A DNA stretch of 64,000 nucleotides from Eumeta japonica. Taxonomy: Eukaryota; Arthropoda; Insecta; Lepidoptera; Psychidae. The notes under the pieces are model-generated. The model did no database searches. It was not told the origin of the DNA and saw only the letters and a program-made list of their open reading frames with translations. Of the stretch, positions 45,310 through 56,455 are shown one piece after another; the stretch's first letter is position 1, and each line of letters starts with the position of its first letter. The stretch is from NCBI GenBank assembly GCA_005406025.1, contig BGZK01000292.1, forward strand, positions 372,001-436,000, written 5' to 3'. The position numbers and the translations under genes were made by a program.

Positions 45310-46030
45310 GTTGTATTTGGACGTTTGTCTTTGAAATATTTTTCAATTATGTAATATTCAGTATCTTAAAATTAGTAGGTTAAAATATTGTGTTGTCTGA
45401 CACTTAATTATTACTTTAGAATATTGCCTTGTATTGTGCTTAACTTTCATAATCTTTATGCGGCGCGCGTCATACAATTCTAGTAAATAACAACATGACA
45501 TGATGATCGTCAAAACGGCGCTGACGATTTCGATGAGAATTTTGATAACGTTTTGCAGTCCAACTTTATGTTTATAGATGTCTTCCTTAGAAAAACGTTA
45601 TTAAATACATTTTTTCATTTAAAGTTGCTTTATAGCATCATTATGTAAAATTTTCAGATAATCGTATTGTTGTCATGCTATTGTTTGTAATGGCGATGTA
45701 CTAATGAGCTTTACATAACTTTCTCAACAAGAACATAAATTAGACAGATTGCACCATGTGACAATTATTAACATGAGAGCAGGCGCATATAAAATTTACA
45801 TATTATATTGTACGTATTCAGGCATTTATATTTGAAAATAGATTTAAGTAATTTTTCCAGTGGAAACTTATTATGTTTCCATGGTGAACACGGAATATTC
45901 CGAGAAAAAATCGGTTGCCTCTCGGACGTGGAGGAAATCGGAGAGAAATGCTAGTAGGCATAATTAAAACATACGTATTAGAATACAATCGATTTTGAAG
46001 AAAGCCCAGCATAACCAAAGAGATTTTCAT
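45310..46030. other. AT-rich stretch with a moderately GC patch
   Basis: At 45845-46000 a 72-codon minus ORF covers a GC-richer patch (TCTCGGACGTGGAGGAAATC); no domain seen. Confidence 0.3.
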
Positions 46031-46035
46031 CATCA

Positions 46036-46643
46036 TTTTTTTAATAACGGTTCCGTTTCATTATATTTGAATAGAGAATCGCTGATGAGTACACGATTGG
46101 TTAGATTTCATTCAATCAACTTGTGGGATATCTAAGTAACCGAGCTTTTTTGTATGCCCGATTTTTTTAAATAGGTCAAATTGGTTTCGTGGTCAATTCC
46201 CATTTCTTCAGCTATGTTGTAAGAATTAACATGCCAATCCTGCTCTACGTTTTCCAAAATGGCATCGATTTTATCCTTGACAGTCGACCAGAGCGAGGTT
46301 CGTTTTTGACATTAAAATTATCGGGCTGAGAAAGTTTGAATCAGTTTAATTCTGCTCTTAACGGCACTGCATTAGGTCCATAAAAGTCACTAATTTTTTA
46401 CGTGGCTTGTGTTGAATTTTCTTTTGCAACAAAATTTCAAAATGTACCGAGATCTTACAGTAGATTCACTCATTTTGGTGTACAGAAAAACAATAGAAAA
46501 ATGGTGAGACACCTTTTACTTTTCCAAAATGTCTTCTATTTAATGGTATCAAAACTGGCCAGATACAAACATCATAACCAAAGAGATTTTACTGCAACTT
46601 TTTACTTATAAAATACAAAAAAACTTTTCCGCCATCCTAATAT
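46036..46643 (-). pseudogene. Half mariner transposon (N-terminal half)
   Basis: The minus strand starts at a TIR-like ATATTAGGATGGCGGAAAAG (right edge, 46643) and ATG near 46488. After frameshifts a frame reads TVKDKIDAILENVEQDWHVN, then SYNIAEEMGIDHETNLTYLK and NRVLISDSL, the DNA-binding helix-turn-helix half of a mariner transposase. The nucleotide sequence aligns along its whole length with the right half of the mariner at 52881-54084. The catalytic half and the other TIR are missing; sequence similarity stops near 46036. Confidence 0.85.
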
Positions 46644-46649
46644 AAGGAT

Positions 46650-47625
46650 TATAAGAAATTTTCAATTATTTACAAAAAAATTGTGATACTCAAAATCTTA
46701 ATACAAAAAATGTTTCAAATAATTCAAGAAAAAAGGTCAAAAAAAATTTTATTCACCAGTCTGTGAATATATACAATAGGACGCCTGAGAATATATTCAA
46801 CTTGCCATTGAAGAAGTTTAAACTATTCATAAGAAAATGATTTATAAAAATGAATACTGTGCCTAAGATTGTACAAAAGACAAGTACCACGAAGTTAACT
46901 GAATTCACAGGTACGCTGGATTTTGCACTGATTCATTTACAGAAATTAACTAATCTGTATAAATTAAATCTTCACACAAACTCATTTCGTTTTGTGTTGA
47001 AATAAAAAAATAAAACTGTTTAGTTTCTTGGCGTTTCTTATAGACAGTATCATCTTTCCAAACGGCAATCGTTTTTGCCAACTACGCTCCGAACGTAATG
47101 CCCTTTTATGGTACTTTGTGCTAAACTAAATTACTTTATATTGTTTCATTAAAAAAAAAACACTTGTAATAACTACTGAGCAATTTCACACCATCTAAAA
47201 ATTTTTTTTTATGTAATTCGTTTTTCCACGCTTACGTGTTACAGCTACTTAGACGATACATATTCTGTAATATGTATATGAATACAAAATGCAAACATTT
47301 TGTACGTACAAGAAATGATATTTTTATAACGGAATGATATAAAATATTATTAAAGCTGATAGGTTTCCGGAACGCGTGAAGTTTGATCATATTGCGATTC
47401 TGATCTGTATGCCTTATAAAATAAAATTATTAATGATAATGTCTAGACAACGATATCGATATACACCTGATCGTGAAGCTAATAGAAGTTGTATTTATTA
47501 TTTTTTTAGTTTACGTACTAAACGTATTTTAGTAAGATAATTGACTAACCTAACATAATTTAAGCTTTGCTTATGACATTAGGTAATTAAAACTGCCTAA
47601 TTTTCCCATACAGATCCGGGAATTA
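46650..47625. other. AT-rich stretch, nothing recognised
   Basis: No ORF or repeat boundary seen. Confidence 0.4.
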
Positions 47626-47629
47626 TTAG

Positions 47630-47800
47630 GTTTTTCTAATTAGGGGTTTGTCCGAATTGAAAATACTAACTCACCCAAGCATTGAAATGTGATATGCACG
47701 TAGTTACTATTCGAGTGAGGGCCCGACCCGAACTTTCTTGGATTCAAAGCGTGTGTTTCACGGGTCAAGGTCACGGCGTATGCTTATATTAGGATACATT
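47630..47800 (+). promoter_or_regulatory. GC-richer island with nuclear-receptor monomer site
   Basis: TCAAGGTCA at 47765-47773 is a perfect extended half-site of the FTZ-F1/ERR type (YCAAGGYCA). The surrounding 150 bp (GAGGGCCCGACCCGAAC, AAAGCGTGTGTTTCACGGG) is GC-richer than its flanks. Occupancy is inference. Confidence 0.4.
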
Positions 47801-47982
47801 TCGACATTAGATAAGTATATCGATATCACTCATAACGAAATTAAAACATCACAAAAAAGTTTACAAATAATGTTTATACATATAATAAATTGAACAAAAA
47901 ATAATAATTATAGAAAATTAATACTCAAAATTGATTATTCATATGAATACTATATTTTGCAAGAACTGGGTTATGAATATAA

Positions 47983-48045
47983 GTACTATGTAATATATAG
48001 CATGAACACTCTGTACTATGTACTATATAGTATGAACACTTAGTA
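47983..48045 (+). repeat. Tandem repeat, 30 bp period, 2 copies
   Basis: GTACTATGTAATATATAGCA at 47983 returns as GTACTATGTACTATATAGTA at 48013, each followed by TGAACACT. Confidence 0.8.
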
Positions 48046-48110
48046 TTGTAACTATATTCAGTGTTGAAAATATATTTTTTTATTATTTCTATTCTGTGGC
48101 TAACTTCATC

Positions 48111-48239
48111 ATGTCGTTTGTGCGCGCGCAGCTCACAAATTCACTCTCATCCAAACGTGCCAAAAGAAGTATAACTTCAAAAAGCCTAAATCAACGTCGG
48201 AATGCAAAATTACTGAAATACAACTCTGTAGTAAGATAA
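48111..48239 (+). CDS. Small basic ORF, 42 codons, unknown
   Basis: ATG at 48111 to TAA at 48237-48239. The translation begins MSFVRAQLTNSLSSKRAKRS and is rich in Arg, Lys and Ser, ending LLKYNSVVR. It has a balanced composition unlike random AT-rich ORFs, and the DNA over it is GC-richer than its neighbours. There is no signal peptide or known domain. It may be a relic exon or a chance frame; nothing around it gives a function. Confidence 0.2.
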   Translation: MSFVRAQLTNSLSSKRAKRSITSKSLNQRRNAKLLKYNSVVR

Positions 48240-48670
48240 GAGCGCTCAGCTTAGTAACACTAGAGCGTAATACGCTATTTTTATTCTATATTATTATATA
48301 TCGATTTATTTATTGAGTTTATTACTTTATGTATATGGATCAATTCGTATTTCGGTGGTTATATGTCTTATCAATAGAATGTATCATTTACATCTGACAA
48401 TAAATGCGTTTTTTGCAGTTTTGTAATTGTTCATATTTTCATTGTCTAATGCGTAATAATTAGAAAAAAATAGTTATATCGTTATATTAAATTAATTTCC
48501 TTTAAAAATGTAGCGCTTGAGCAACCGAGCTCTACTCGGCGACTTTTAAGTTTGCCCTTAGAATGCTGCCCACGGGAAAAATTCCTTATTCCATTACAAC
48601 AATAAATCCAGATATGTGTAACGCGACGAATGATGTGACGCATTTTTTTGTAATATAATAATAATATAAA

Positions 48671-48792
48671 CTCACACTTATTTCCCAGAAGGGTAGGCAG
48701 AGACTATAAATTTCCATATATCTTTGTATATCTCTCTTGATTCACTGACACCCTTCATTATTTCATGGAAGCTCGTCAGTTTCGGGTGCTTA
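48671..48792 (+). repeat. TTTCCCAGAAGGGTAGGCAG-type dispersed repeat, copy 2
   Basis: CACTTATTTCCCAGAAGGGT, then GATTCACTGACACCCTTCA and ATGGAAGCTCGTCAGTTTCG match the copy at 30611. This one is closer to the form I know from other moths (AGAGAC, AAGCTCG..GTTTCGGGT). Confidence 0.65.
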
Positions 48793-49059
48793 AAATTTGG
48801 TTCTTTTTTAATATACCATCAATGTGGTCTTTTTTTGTGTCGATAAATATTGTGATATTATTTAATATAACGTTTGCTTTACCATTTCCGTCAATTCTTC
48901 CATCCTTGATTTTTGTACACGAACATAAAGACGTATGTAATACTCGTATTTCAGGGTTTTCTATCTGATTTGTCCCATAGACAGACATTATTTGGGCCGA
49001 TATAGAATTGTTAGAATGAATCAACGTATAAATGAATTTGTCTTCTGAATTTGTTTACT

Positions 49060-49420
49060 GAATTAATCACAATGTAACGGTGGCTGTAAGGGAGCGCATA
49101 GGAAACTAGCGAGGGCTGTCGAGAAAGGAGGTCTACAATACATTCCCTTGTTCAGGGGGGAACCCTAAGTGGAAGTTAACGATACATCCCACCATATTAT
49201 ACCCAAGAAACATTGAGGTTACTGTCCATCAGTGACCTTAACAATTAAATCGTAGATGAAATATAGCTAGTACATCGGTAGACGTTGATCTGACCACACA
49301 ACGTGAGGAAATATGCTCTTTATCGAAAATTTGATAGGTTAGCCCTCTTTCCAGATGCCTATTTTCAGCGGTAAATATTTTATGTGGCCTTTAAAAACTT
49401 TATTAGTTATTGTGTTGCCT
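49060..49420. other. Mixed-composition stretch, nothing recognised
   Basis: Slightly GC-rich (AGGTCTACAATACATTCCC, GGGGGGAACCC near 49155) without ORF or repeat ends I know. Confidence 0.3.
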
Positions 49421-49449
49421 TTTTATGGTAAAACTAAATTACGACAAAG

Positions 49450-49512
49450 ATGGCGGAGGAACCTTTCGGCGGATTCGGCGGCGGTTGTAAGAAAATTTAC
49501 AACTCTTTATAA
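49450..49512 (+). CDS. Possible start exon or micro-ORF, 20 codons
   Basis: AAAGATGGCGGAGG gives ATG at 49450 in good context; the frame reads MAEEPFGGFGGGCKKIYNSL and stops at 49510-49512. The acidic start and Gly/Phe run look like a real N-terminus. A weak donor (GGTTGTAAG at 49483) follows the Gly codons, so this may be a first coding exon, but no partner exon is visible. AAGATGGCGG is also a YY1-type binding word, an alternative non-coding reading. Confidence 0.2.
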   Translation: MAEEPFGGFGGGCKKIYNSL

Positions 49513-49639
49513 AAAAAAAATAATAGTCTCAAAGAAACTCTGTTCTTGTTTTCACTGGTTTTACAATAACATAACATGACTTTAGGGCACCTGAGCTACG
49601 CAATGCAACTCTTTTATACCGTTTAAAACCGTGAAAATC

Positions 49640-50000
49640 TCACATCAAAAGGGATACAACGCTATCGCGATAAGGGCTGTGTGTTCTGTCGTCGGAACAA
49701 ACAGGGCATACGTCTACCGTGTCTCAGATTGTCTTGTTTATTAGCGGACGGGCCCGAGGCGAGGATCCGATATAATGGAAATACTTCAATGTTATTTGCA
49801 GACGCGCGCGCCGGGACTCGAAATCGCTGCGGGGCCCGGCGTGAGGTATGCCTTAATCGCTGGGCTCGACGCGCAGCTAGTTATACATGCGCGTTTTAAT
49901 ATACAACGTTACAACGTAATCGTTTCATGTCTTTGACAATCTGCGCAGTGCAAAGGGTCGGGCCGGCGCGGCGCGGGGAGCGCATGGAGGAATTTAATTT
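49640..50000. other. GC island
   Basis: Contains GACGCGCGCGCCGGGACTCG, GGGCCCGGCGTGAGG and GGGCCGGCGCGGCGCGGGG. A 72-codon plus frame (49681-49899) is Arg/Ala/Cys-rich as expected for GC-rich DNA and has no domain. Among the strongest GC islands of the window. Confidence 0.35.
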
Positions 50001-50159
50001 CATAATCTGAATATATTCACACGTGACATTATTTTCAGTTTTCGCGTTATACTTAGAGTAATACCGTTTTAATGGTTTAGTCTACATAATTTATTATTAA
50101 CTCAATTAACAAACAGAAGAACAGAATCCGTTTGTTTTAACATCTTTTCAACATATTTG

Positions 50160-50980
50160 TAATAGCAGGTGAAGGAAAGTAAATATCTAGTGTTTGTCAT
50201 GATAAGCAATGGAGGAATGAGAGCAAAAGTTAAGGAATTGTGCTATAAATCTGGGGTATACAGGAAAAAAATTAAGGACAATTTAGAGACAAGAATGATG
50301 TTTTTTTTTTTAATATTCAGTGATCGAGATTATGTCGTATGGAGTAGAGATATGGAAAAGTACTGAGTATAAAAAAATCAAATGAATAAAACTAAAGTTC
50401 ATAAAGTGCACTTTGTGGCTGGAGAAGTGGACGCCTGCCCACTTAGTATTTAAGGAAACAAGAAAACAGGTACAATACATGTAAGGTTTGACGATAGAAT
50501 CAGATAAAGATGCAAGAAGCTATTATAAAAACGAAGAAAAGGGATATAATTTTGACGGAGAATTTTTACAGAAACATTGGATATAGCGGGATATATGATG
50601 TGATGTGATGTGAGCAATAGAAGAAGAAAGCAGAGTCAATGGAAGTACAACAAGATATAAGTAAAGAGATACAATGAAATTTACAAACTGGTGAGGGTCG
50701 AAATGAGGTTAGATATGAAACAAATACAGAGAAAAAAGGAAAAGAAAGTAAATAAAATTGAAAATGAGAAAGGAGAACAAAATAGAAGAAGAGTAAATAA
50801 GATGGATTATGGAGAAGAAGTGAAGGAAGCAACATGCGGGAACGGACGCTCCTATGCGGACGGAAACAAAGATGCGCTAGAGTGAACGAGAGGATTGAGA
50901 AGTTGAGAAGGAAAACTAAAATGCGTACCTGGAAAGAGGAGAGAGATAGGCGGTAAAGGCCACAAAACTAAGAAGAAAAG
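50160..50980 (+). pseudogene. Purine-rich LINE-like remnant
   Basis: The strand is strikingly A/G-rich. Around 50300-50370 one frame reads VIEIMSYGVEIWKSTEYKKI, which resembles the C-terminal (L)SYG.E.W motif following the palm in non-LTR reverse transcriptases. A frame around 50440-50580 with EKWTPAHLVFKETRKQ and NEEKGYNFDGEFLQKHW resembles charged C-terminal regions of the same proteins. Frameshifts and stops are many. The clade cannot be told, and the purine bias makes false matches easy. Confidence 0.35.
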
Positions 50981-50999
50981 ATAAATATTTTGTTACTTA

Positions 51000-51535
51000 T
51001 TTGGTTATTAGTGAGAATTGGATAGGCCGTATCTGTATTATGAAGAATAATAATACATATTTTACAATATCAATTACTTAAAATAAAATATTCATTTTTG
51101 TTGTAAATTAACAGATTATAGTTGTAACATGTTTTATTTCACGATTTTTTTGGAATCCAAGTAATGTTTCGAAGTGAAAAAAATGACAAAGTGAAGAAAT
51201 TAACCAGTGTCACGTAATTATTTTACATGATATACGTTGTGGTAAAAATGAAATAAAAAGTTTTAGTTCAATTTTTTTTTATTAAAAATTAGAAAAAATA
51301 AAAATATTGCAATTCAGTATTAAAATTGGATTTTGTACGTAGTATGTCATGTTATCATTAATAATAATTAGGTATTTTTAGAACCTTAAAAAATTTTAAA
51401 TAGTAACCTTTGAAAAGCGTAACTTCTCAAACAACCATATTTTATGTATTGCCTATATTGCGACATTTAATCTGTGTACTGGCTAAGCATCCCTTAGAGC
51501 TTGTGTACGACATCTATACCTTACCAAGGAAATGA
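51000..51535. other. AT-rich stretch, nothing recognised
   Basis: Low-complexity AT-rich DNA. Confidence 0.4.
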
Positions 51536-51544
51536 ATTCAATTT

Positions 51545-51800
51545 ATATCGATGAAATTCCGGTTTCGCTTCCAATCCCTCTCATAAATCTGGTCTCCATT
51601 CCGGTATCAGTTGCATTCTTAATTATAGTCTTGGCTATCTATCATCCCGGTTGTAGTACCGGCTTTTTCTCGGACCCGTTATGTTAATCCATGTAATGGT
51701 TTACCTGCCAAATTTTATTCAATTTCGTTTAGCCGTTAATGTATGATCGACGAACAGACATACATGCGTTGAAGCTTTTTCATTTATAGGATAACATTTG
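51545..51800 (-). repeat. GGGATCGAAATC-type repeat with repeat-like tail
   Basis: ATTCCGGTTTCGCTTCCAAT, CTCCATTCCGGTATC and ATCCCGGTTGTAGTACCGGC are the reverse complement of the unit. To the right, GCCAAATTTTATTCAATTTC and GAACAGACATACATGCG followed by CATTTATA are phrases that end many lepidopteran repeats. Confidence 0.4.
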
Positions 51801-51809
51801 ATATGGATA

Positions 51810-52870
51810 TTCTTATAGAGTTGTCTATTAATTAAATCATATAAAATCATTCGCAATCACTCACACGTAAAAATAAAACTAATATCTATTTATTTATTTC
51901 TCATTTACCTACCCATTTCTTAATTAACCTTATATCATGTCAGTTCAAACAAATAAGAAATGAATAATGGATATTTACAAGAACATATGAAGTTATAATT
52001 TGTACGTACATATAAAAATACTAGTTAATCACAAGTAATTAATATTTTTGAAGGTATTATGAGGAATAACCATTATAGCGTAAATCGGAATAGAAAAGCC
52101 TTCCCTTATCTGCTAATTAAATGATAAAGTGTTCTAAGAGAGTATTTAAACATAAAAAAATTAACGACGTAAAACCAGCAAAATCCTGCTGTGACTGACT
52201 TTAGTTAATTTATATTTTTTTATATTAGTCGCCTTCAGGTGCAATTAATTTTTTCGTGTGTCACGTCGTAGTTGTAGTGTACAGTGAACATATTATTTAT
52301 TCATCGTTTGTGACCTTCATGACTCCCACAAGTTATTTAAAAAATTAATTATTTTTTTATAATTCAGGTGTCATATCTGTATTTTTTTTATATTCATCAT
52401 GATAAACAAACGCCGAACTGATTCAGCCATAAACTTTATATTACCGTATTTAATATTTTTTTTTTAATTAGCAGGAGCAGCAAAAAATAATGGAAGCAAA
52501 ATTATTCTTTAACATACCATACTTTAAATTATTTATATTTAATTACCTTCTTAGAAAGATTAAAATTCGGCTAGCATATATAACTTACTGCAAGAGAAAA
52601 AAATAAACAAAACATTTAGAAAGGAAAAAGCTTCTTAAAATTAAAACAAATGTCTTACCAAAATACTCAGCTGCATGAAAAGGATTGTCGGCTCAGCTTT
52701 AATACCGAGTGAAGCCTCAGCGCTGATTTTCGAGCGTAGATTTTGTTAAGAGTAAATGACATTGAAATATTATGCATACAAATGAGGTATATGATATATA
52801 TATATATATATATCCATGTGAAATAGGAAGTAATAAATAATATATAAAATAGGATGGCAAACTATAATAA
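51810..52870. other. AT-rich stretch
   Basis: A (TA)n tract at 52793-52812; a small GC patch at 52690-52740. Nothing else. Confidence 0.4.
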
Positions 52871-52880
52871 ACGATCAGTA

Positions 52881-54084
52881 ATATAAGGTCGGCAAGAAGG
52901 TTTTTCGTATTTTATTTACAAATCCAACACGATCCTTCATCACATTTTATACACATTTAATTATAATACATATATGCTATCTGTTCAACAACTGGTTGCC
53001 ATTTTTCAAGTAGGGCCATAATCTCATTTTTGCGGAAATTTTGAAGCTTCTGATCAAAAAACTGTAAAAAGCAGTTTTGACAGTCCTCTCTTGATGATAA
53101 TCTAACACTACCTAATTCTCAATAAACCGAAACAGATGAAAATCTGAGGGTGCAAGGTCAGGGCTATATGTTGAATGCATTAACACTTTCCAACCAAACT
53201 TTCACAACATTTGTTGAGTGGCTAAAGATGTGTGTTCTGGCACTATCATGGTGGAAAACCACACCTGCTGTTGACAGTAGGGATCCGAATTGATAGTTTT
53301 GCCCGGGGGTAAGAGCTCAAAGTGAATAGTGCCCTTCCAATCGCACATAGCAATCAACTTATTGCGAGTTAGTTCGGATTTCGCTATAGTCTGTGGAGCT
53401 TACTTGCCTTTTGACAATGATCTTTTTCGCACGTTCTTGCCGTAGATAATCCATTGTTAATCAACAATGAGCAAACAACCTTTTCAATAACGGTTCGGTT
53501 TCATTACGTTTCAATAGAGCCTCGCAAATGAGTACACGATTCATTAGATTTCTTCCAGTGACCTCGTGTGTGACTCAAGTATGGAGCTTTTTGTGTATCC
53601 ATCTTTTTCCAAAAGAACAAAAACTGTTTTGTGACCAATTCCCAGTTCTTCAGCTACGTTGTAAGATCTAATATGCTGATACCTTTTTCTACTTTATCCG
53701 TAACAGGTCGACGAGAGCAAGGTTCATCTTTGACATCAAAGATGAACTCGCTGACAATGTTTGAACCAGTTTTGTTGTACTCTTATCGACACTGCATTAG
53801 GTCCATAAATGTCAAAAAATTTTTGCACCTTGTGCTGCGTTATTTTTTTTCTAATAAAACTTCAAAAAGTATCGTATTTCTTCGGTAGATGCTCTTATTT
53901 TGCTGGACAAAAAAACAATAGAAAAATGGTGAGATACCATTTTAATTTTATTTTTCTTTTTATAAATTATCATCTATTTAATGGTATCAAAACTAGCCAG
54001 ATACAGGCAGCAAAACCAAATAGAGATTTTATTGCAACTTTTTAAGAAATTAATACGAAAATCTTTTATCCGACTCAATATATA
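52881..54084 (-). pseudogene. Full-length dead mariner transposon
   Basis: Ends ATATAAGGTCGGCAAGAAGG (52881) and, reverse-complemented, ATATATTGAGTCGGATAAAA (from 54084) are imperfect TIRs ~28 bp long converging on TTTTCGTAT, flanked by TA. Length (1.2 kb) is normal for mariner. On the minus strand the transposase is recognisable as FIFDVKDEPCSRRPVTDKVE in the N-terminal half, and near the C-terminus VVFHHDSARTHL with HIALTLHPQIFICFGLLR, corresponding to the HDNARPH and PPYSPDLAPSDFHLF region with the second and third catalytic Asp. At least ten stops or frameshifts kill it. Subfamily cannot be fixed by eye; cecropia-like wording is a guess. Confidence 0.9.
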
Positions 54085-54099
54085 ATAAGCTCATTTAGC

Positions 54100-54769
54100 T
54101 TTTTGTGTAAGATAGTGTATCGCAAGTGATTATATTCAAATATTATTATTTGCAATTGACAAATTAGAGAATGTGTTTTTAAAGCTGGATCCTTAACTAT
54201 AAGTATAATATACATAATAAATCACTTGAAATAATTTCAGCTATTAGACAGAAAAGCATTGGCTGCAGTGTTTGTAAAATGTTCATTTATTTGTATATCT
54301 ATAATTCTTTTACACGTTATGTGATTTAGGTAGTCGCAAAAATAAAATTATATGAAAGAATTAATGCAGTAAAATTCAATATTATTAATCTGTAGCCTTC
54401 AATGAGTAAGCTAGTTATTGGTATATGAATGTTTATCAGTTTTTCTTACAATTGTGTCAAATCGCTTAATTACCAATGAATTAAACATCCACATATTTTA
54501 GGATATTTATTAAAAGATAATATTATACAATCATTGTAATCGTTATAACACCGATTACTACCTATTCACAGTTTCAACAACCTAAAGATGAAATCTTAAA
54601 TGGCGACCCGTTCTGATTGCGATCTTAATTTTGACTTTGCTCGCACTCCTTAATCTCTAGAAATTTCAAAAGTACCTTAAATTTTCTTCTCTTAAAAAAA
54701 GAAACTAACCTTTTTAGCATTTATTTAAATAAGTCATAAAAGTTTTGTACGCCATTACACATAAAATGG

Positions 54770-54770
<1 letters not shown>
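54100..54770. other. AT-rich stretch with a small repeat relic
   Basis: At 54600-54660 GACCCGTTCTGATTGCGATC and TTAATTTTGACTTTGC follow the inverted GGGATCGAAATC unit pattern; otherwise nothing. Confidence 0.35.

Positions 54771-54771
<1 letters not shown>

Positions 54772-54860
<89 letters not shown>
54772..54860. repeat. (TA)n microsatellite, about 44 units
   Basis: TA dinucleotides continue for ~89 bp with one AA interruption at 54839-54840. Confidence 0.97.
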
Positions 54861-55084
54861 ATTTTAATGTATAAAGCAACCATTTATTTTGTTATCTATT
54901 CATATTTTACATTGTGTGTGTGTGTAGGTCTGTCTCTTTGTTCGGGCTAGTCTACGAAACTATTGGATGGTTTATAATCAATTATTACAAAGAGTAGATT
55001 ACCTCCTGTAACACGACATAGAGTAATTTTTAACTTGAAATAAAAATCGCTTATATATCAGAGAAATGGTAGCATTTCCAAGAG

Positions 55085-55140
55085 ATGAAATTGGCATCTG
55101 GACCGAAATCGAAATAGAATGTAGGATCGGGATGAAAATC
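55085..55140 (+). repeat. GGGATCGAAATC-type repeat, short relic
   Basis: GAGATGAAATTGGCATC, GGACCGAAATCGAAATAGAA and GGATCGGGATGAAAATC show three adjacent units. Confidence 0.45.
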
Positions 55141-55239
55141 AGTTATTATTAATACTTTTCATTTATGTATAGCAAAATAGACAGAAAATGACTAGCATAC
55201 AGTAATATATATATAATAAATGGACGTCTACTGTACTAT

Positions 55240-55700
55240 TCGAAAATTTCGGCATAGTATTTGAACACGTCAAAAGCCGAAGCGATCGGAAAGTTCGACG
55301 CGGCAAACTGCCGTATAGATCAGCACTAAATTATAGCGGACAGCTCTAGCCCGGGGCTCTATAATACTTTCGCAACTGAACGATAATAATACATTAAGCT
55401 AAGAGCAACACTGCACACAAAGGATATGACGCAACTTCTAGATAAGAGAGTTGCGCACCGCCGACGCCGCCCGGCCGGTTATCTCGCTGCTCGTACGCTC
55501 GCAATATTAACTTATCTCAACTGCATGCACTCACCTGTTGTACATTCGGCTCGTTCGCTCATACAGTGTAGATTTAATGCCTAACTGGTAGTTGTATTGG
55601 AACAAACTCGCGCAGTCGGCCCATCACAGGGACACGTCCGACAACTTACGTCGGGGAGTAATAACAGCTCAGGTTGTTTGCGATGCGTCTTAATTGATCG
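55240..55700. promoter_or_regulatory. GC island with GATA-site cluster
   Basis: AGATAAG (55440-55446), TTATCT (55479-55484) and TTATCT (55512-55517) lie within 80 bp, together with an E-box CACCTG near 55531. The island core GCCGACGCCGCCCGGCCGG is CG-rich and GGGGCTCTATAATACTTTCG lies 80 bp to the left. No ORF. A GATA-dependent enhancer is a reasonable reading; unproven. Confidence 0.4.
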
Positions 55701-55844
55701 ACAGGTGATACAAAATACAAGTGTGTAATTTCACGAAAAGTTACGTAGTACGGGTATGTAGGTTTTGGATTAAATTGGCGGACATGGACTTTAGTTTTGT
55801 TGGTTCTGTCAATTCAAAATTTTTTTGTGCGACAATCACGTCAT

Positions 55845-55847
<3 letters not shown>

Positions 55848-55885
<38 letters not shown>

Positions 55886-55927
55886 CCACAAATAATATGT
55901 TTCAAAAGTATATTATTTGTGGTCATA
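55848..55927. repeat. (TA)n tract joined to an 18 bp hairpin
   Basis: The TA run (to about 55883) leads into TATGACCACAAATAATAT (55881-55898), which pairs perfectly with 55910-55927 around an 11 nt loop. Confidence 0.9.
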
Positions 55928-55939
55928 TACACATATACA

Positions 55940-56450
55940 TGTGGACACTTTTTTAATTAAAAGGTATATTTTAATTAAAAAATAAAGAGTAATTATTAAA
56001 CATAATGATTTCATTTTGGGAGCAATTATTTTAATTTTGGTTACAGGTTTCTTTTATATAGAAGTTCTATTTATTTCCGTTTTTTATTTATTGATATTTA
56101 AATATGATGAAAGTAGCATGTACTGCCATTTTTTTCAGAAAATTTTCCATCAAATATTTAAAAAAAAACTTCCAATTTCCAAATGGGAATATTTTGATAA
56201 AATCAATTTGTGTAAGCACTTTCATTTCTATACATGGTTTTTCACCTAGATTGTACATTTCTGCAAACGGAAAATAGGACTTAAAATTTTCAATAAATGT
56301 TTTCAACTATAATTCCCAAATTTATATTTTATTTTATATGTAACCAGCTATACATTATGTATACTATAACAAAAATGTAATTGTAATGATAATATTACAA
56401 TAATAAATAATTACACTAAATTAGTGTGAGAATTCAAATAGCTTTCGTAA
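55940..56450. other. AT-rich stretch with chance ORFs
   Basis: Antiparallel 72-77 codon ORFs (56016-56306), both Phe/Ile-rich without domain. Confidence 0.4.
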
Positions 56451-56455
56451 CTTCC

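Noticed and set aside
46402..46611. Plus-strand 69-codon ORF
   Set aside because: Shadow of the minus-strand mariner remnant.
53631..54045. Plus-strand ORFs of 85 and 78 codons
   Set aside because: Shadows of the minus-strand mariner transposase relic.
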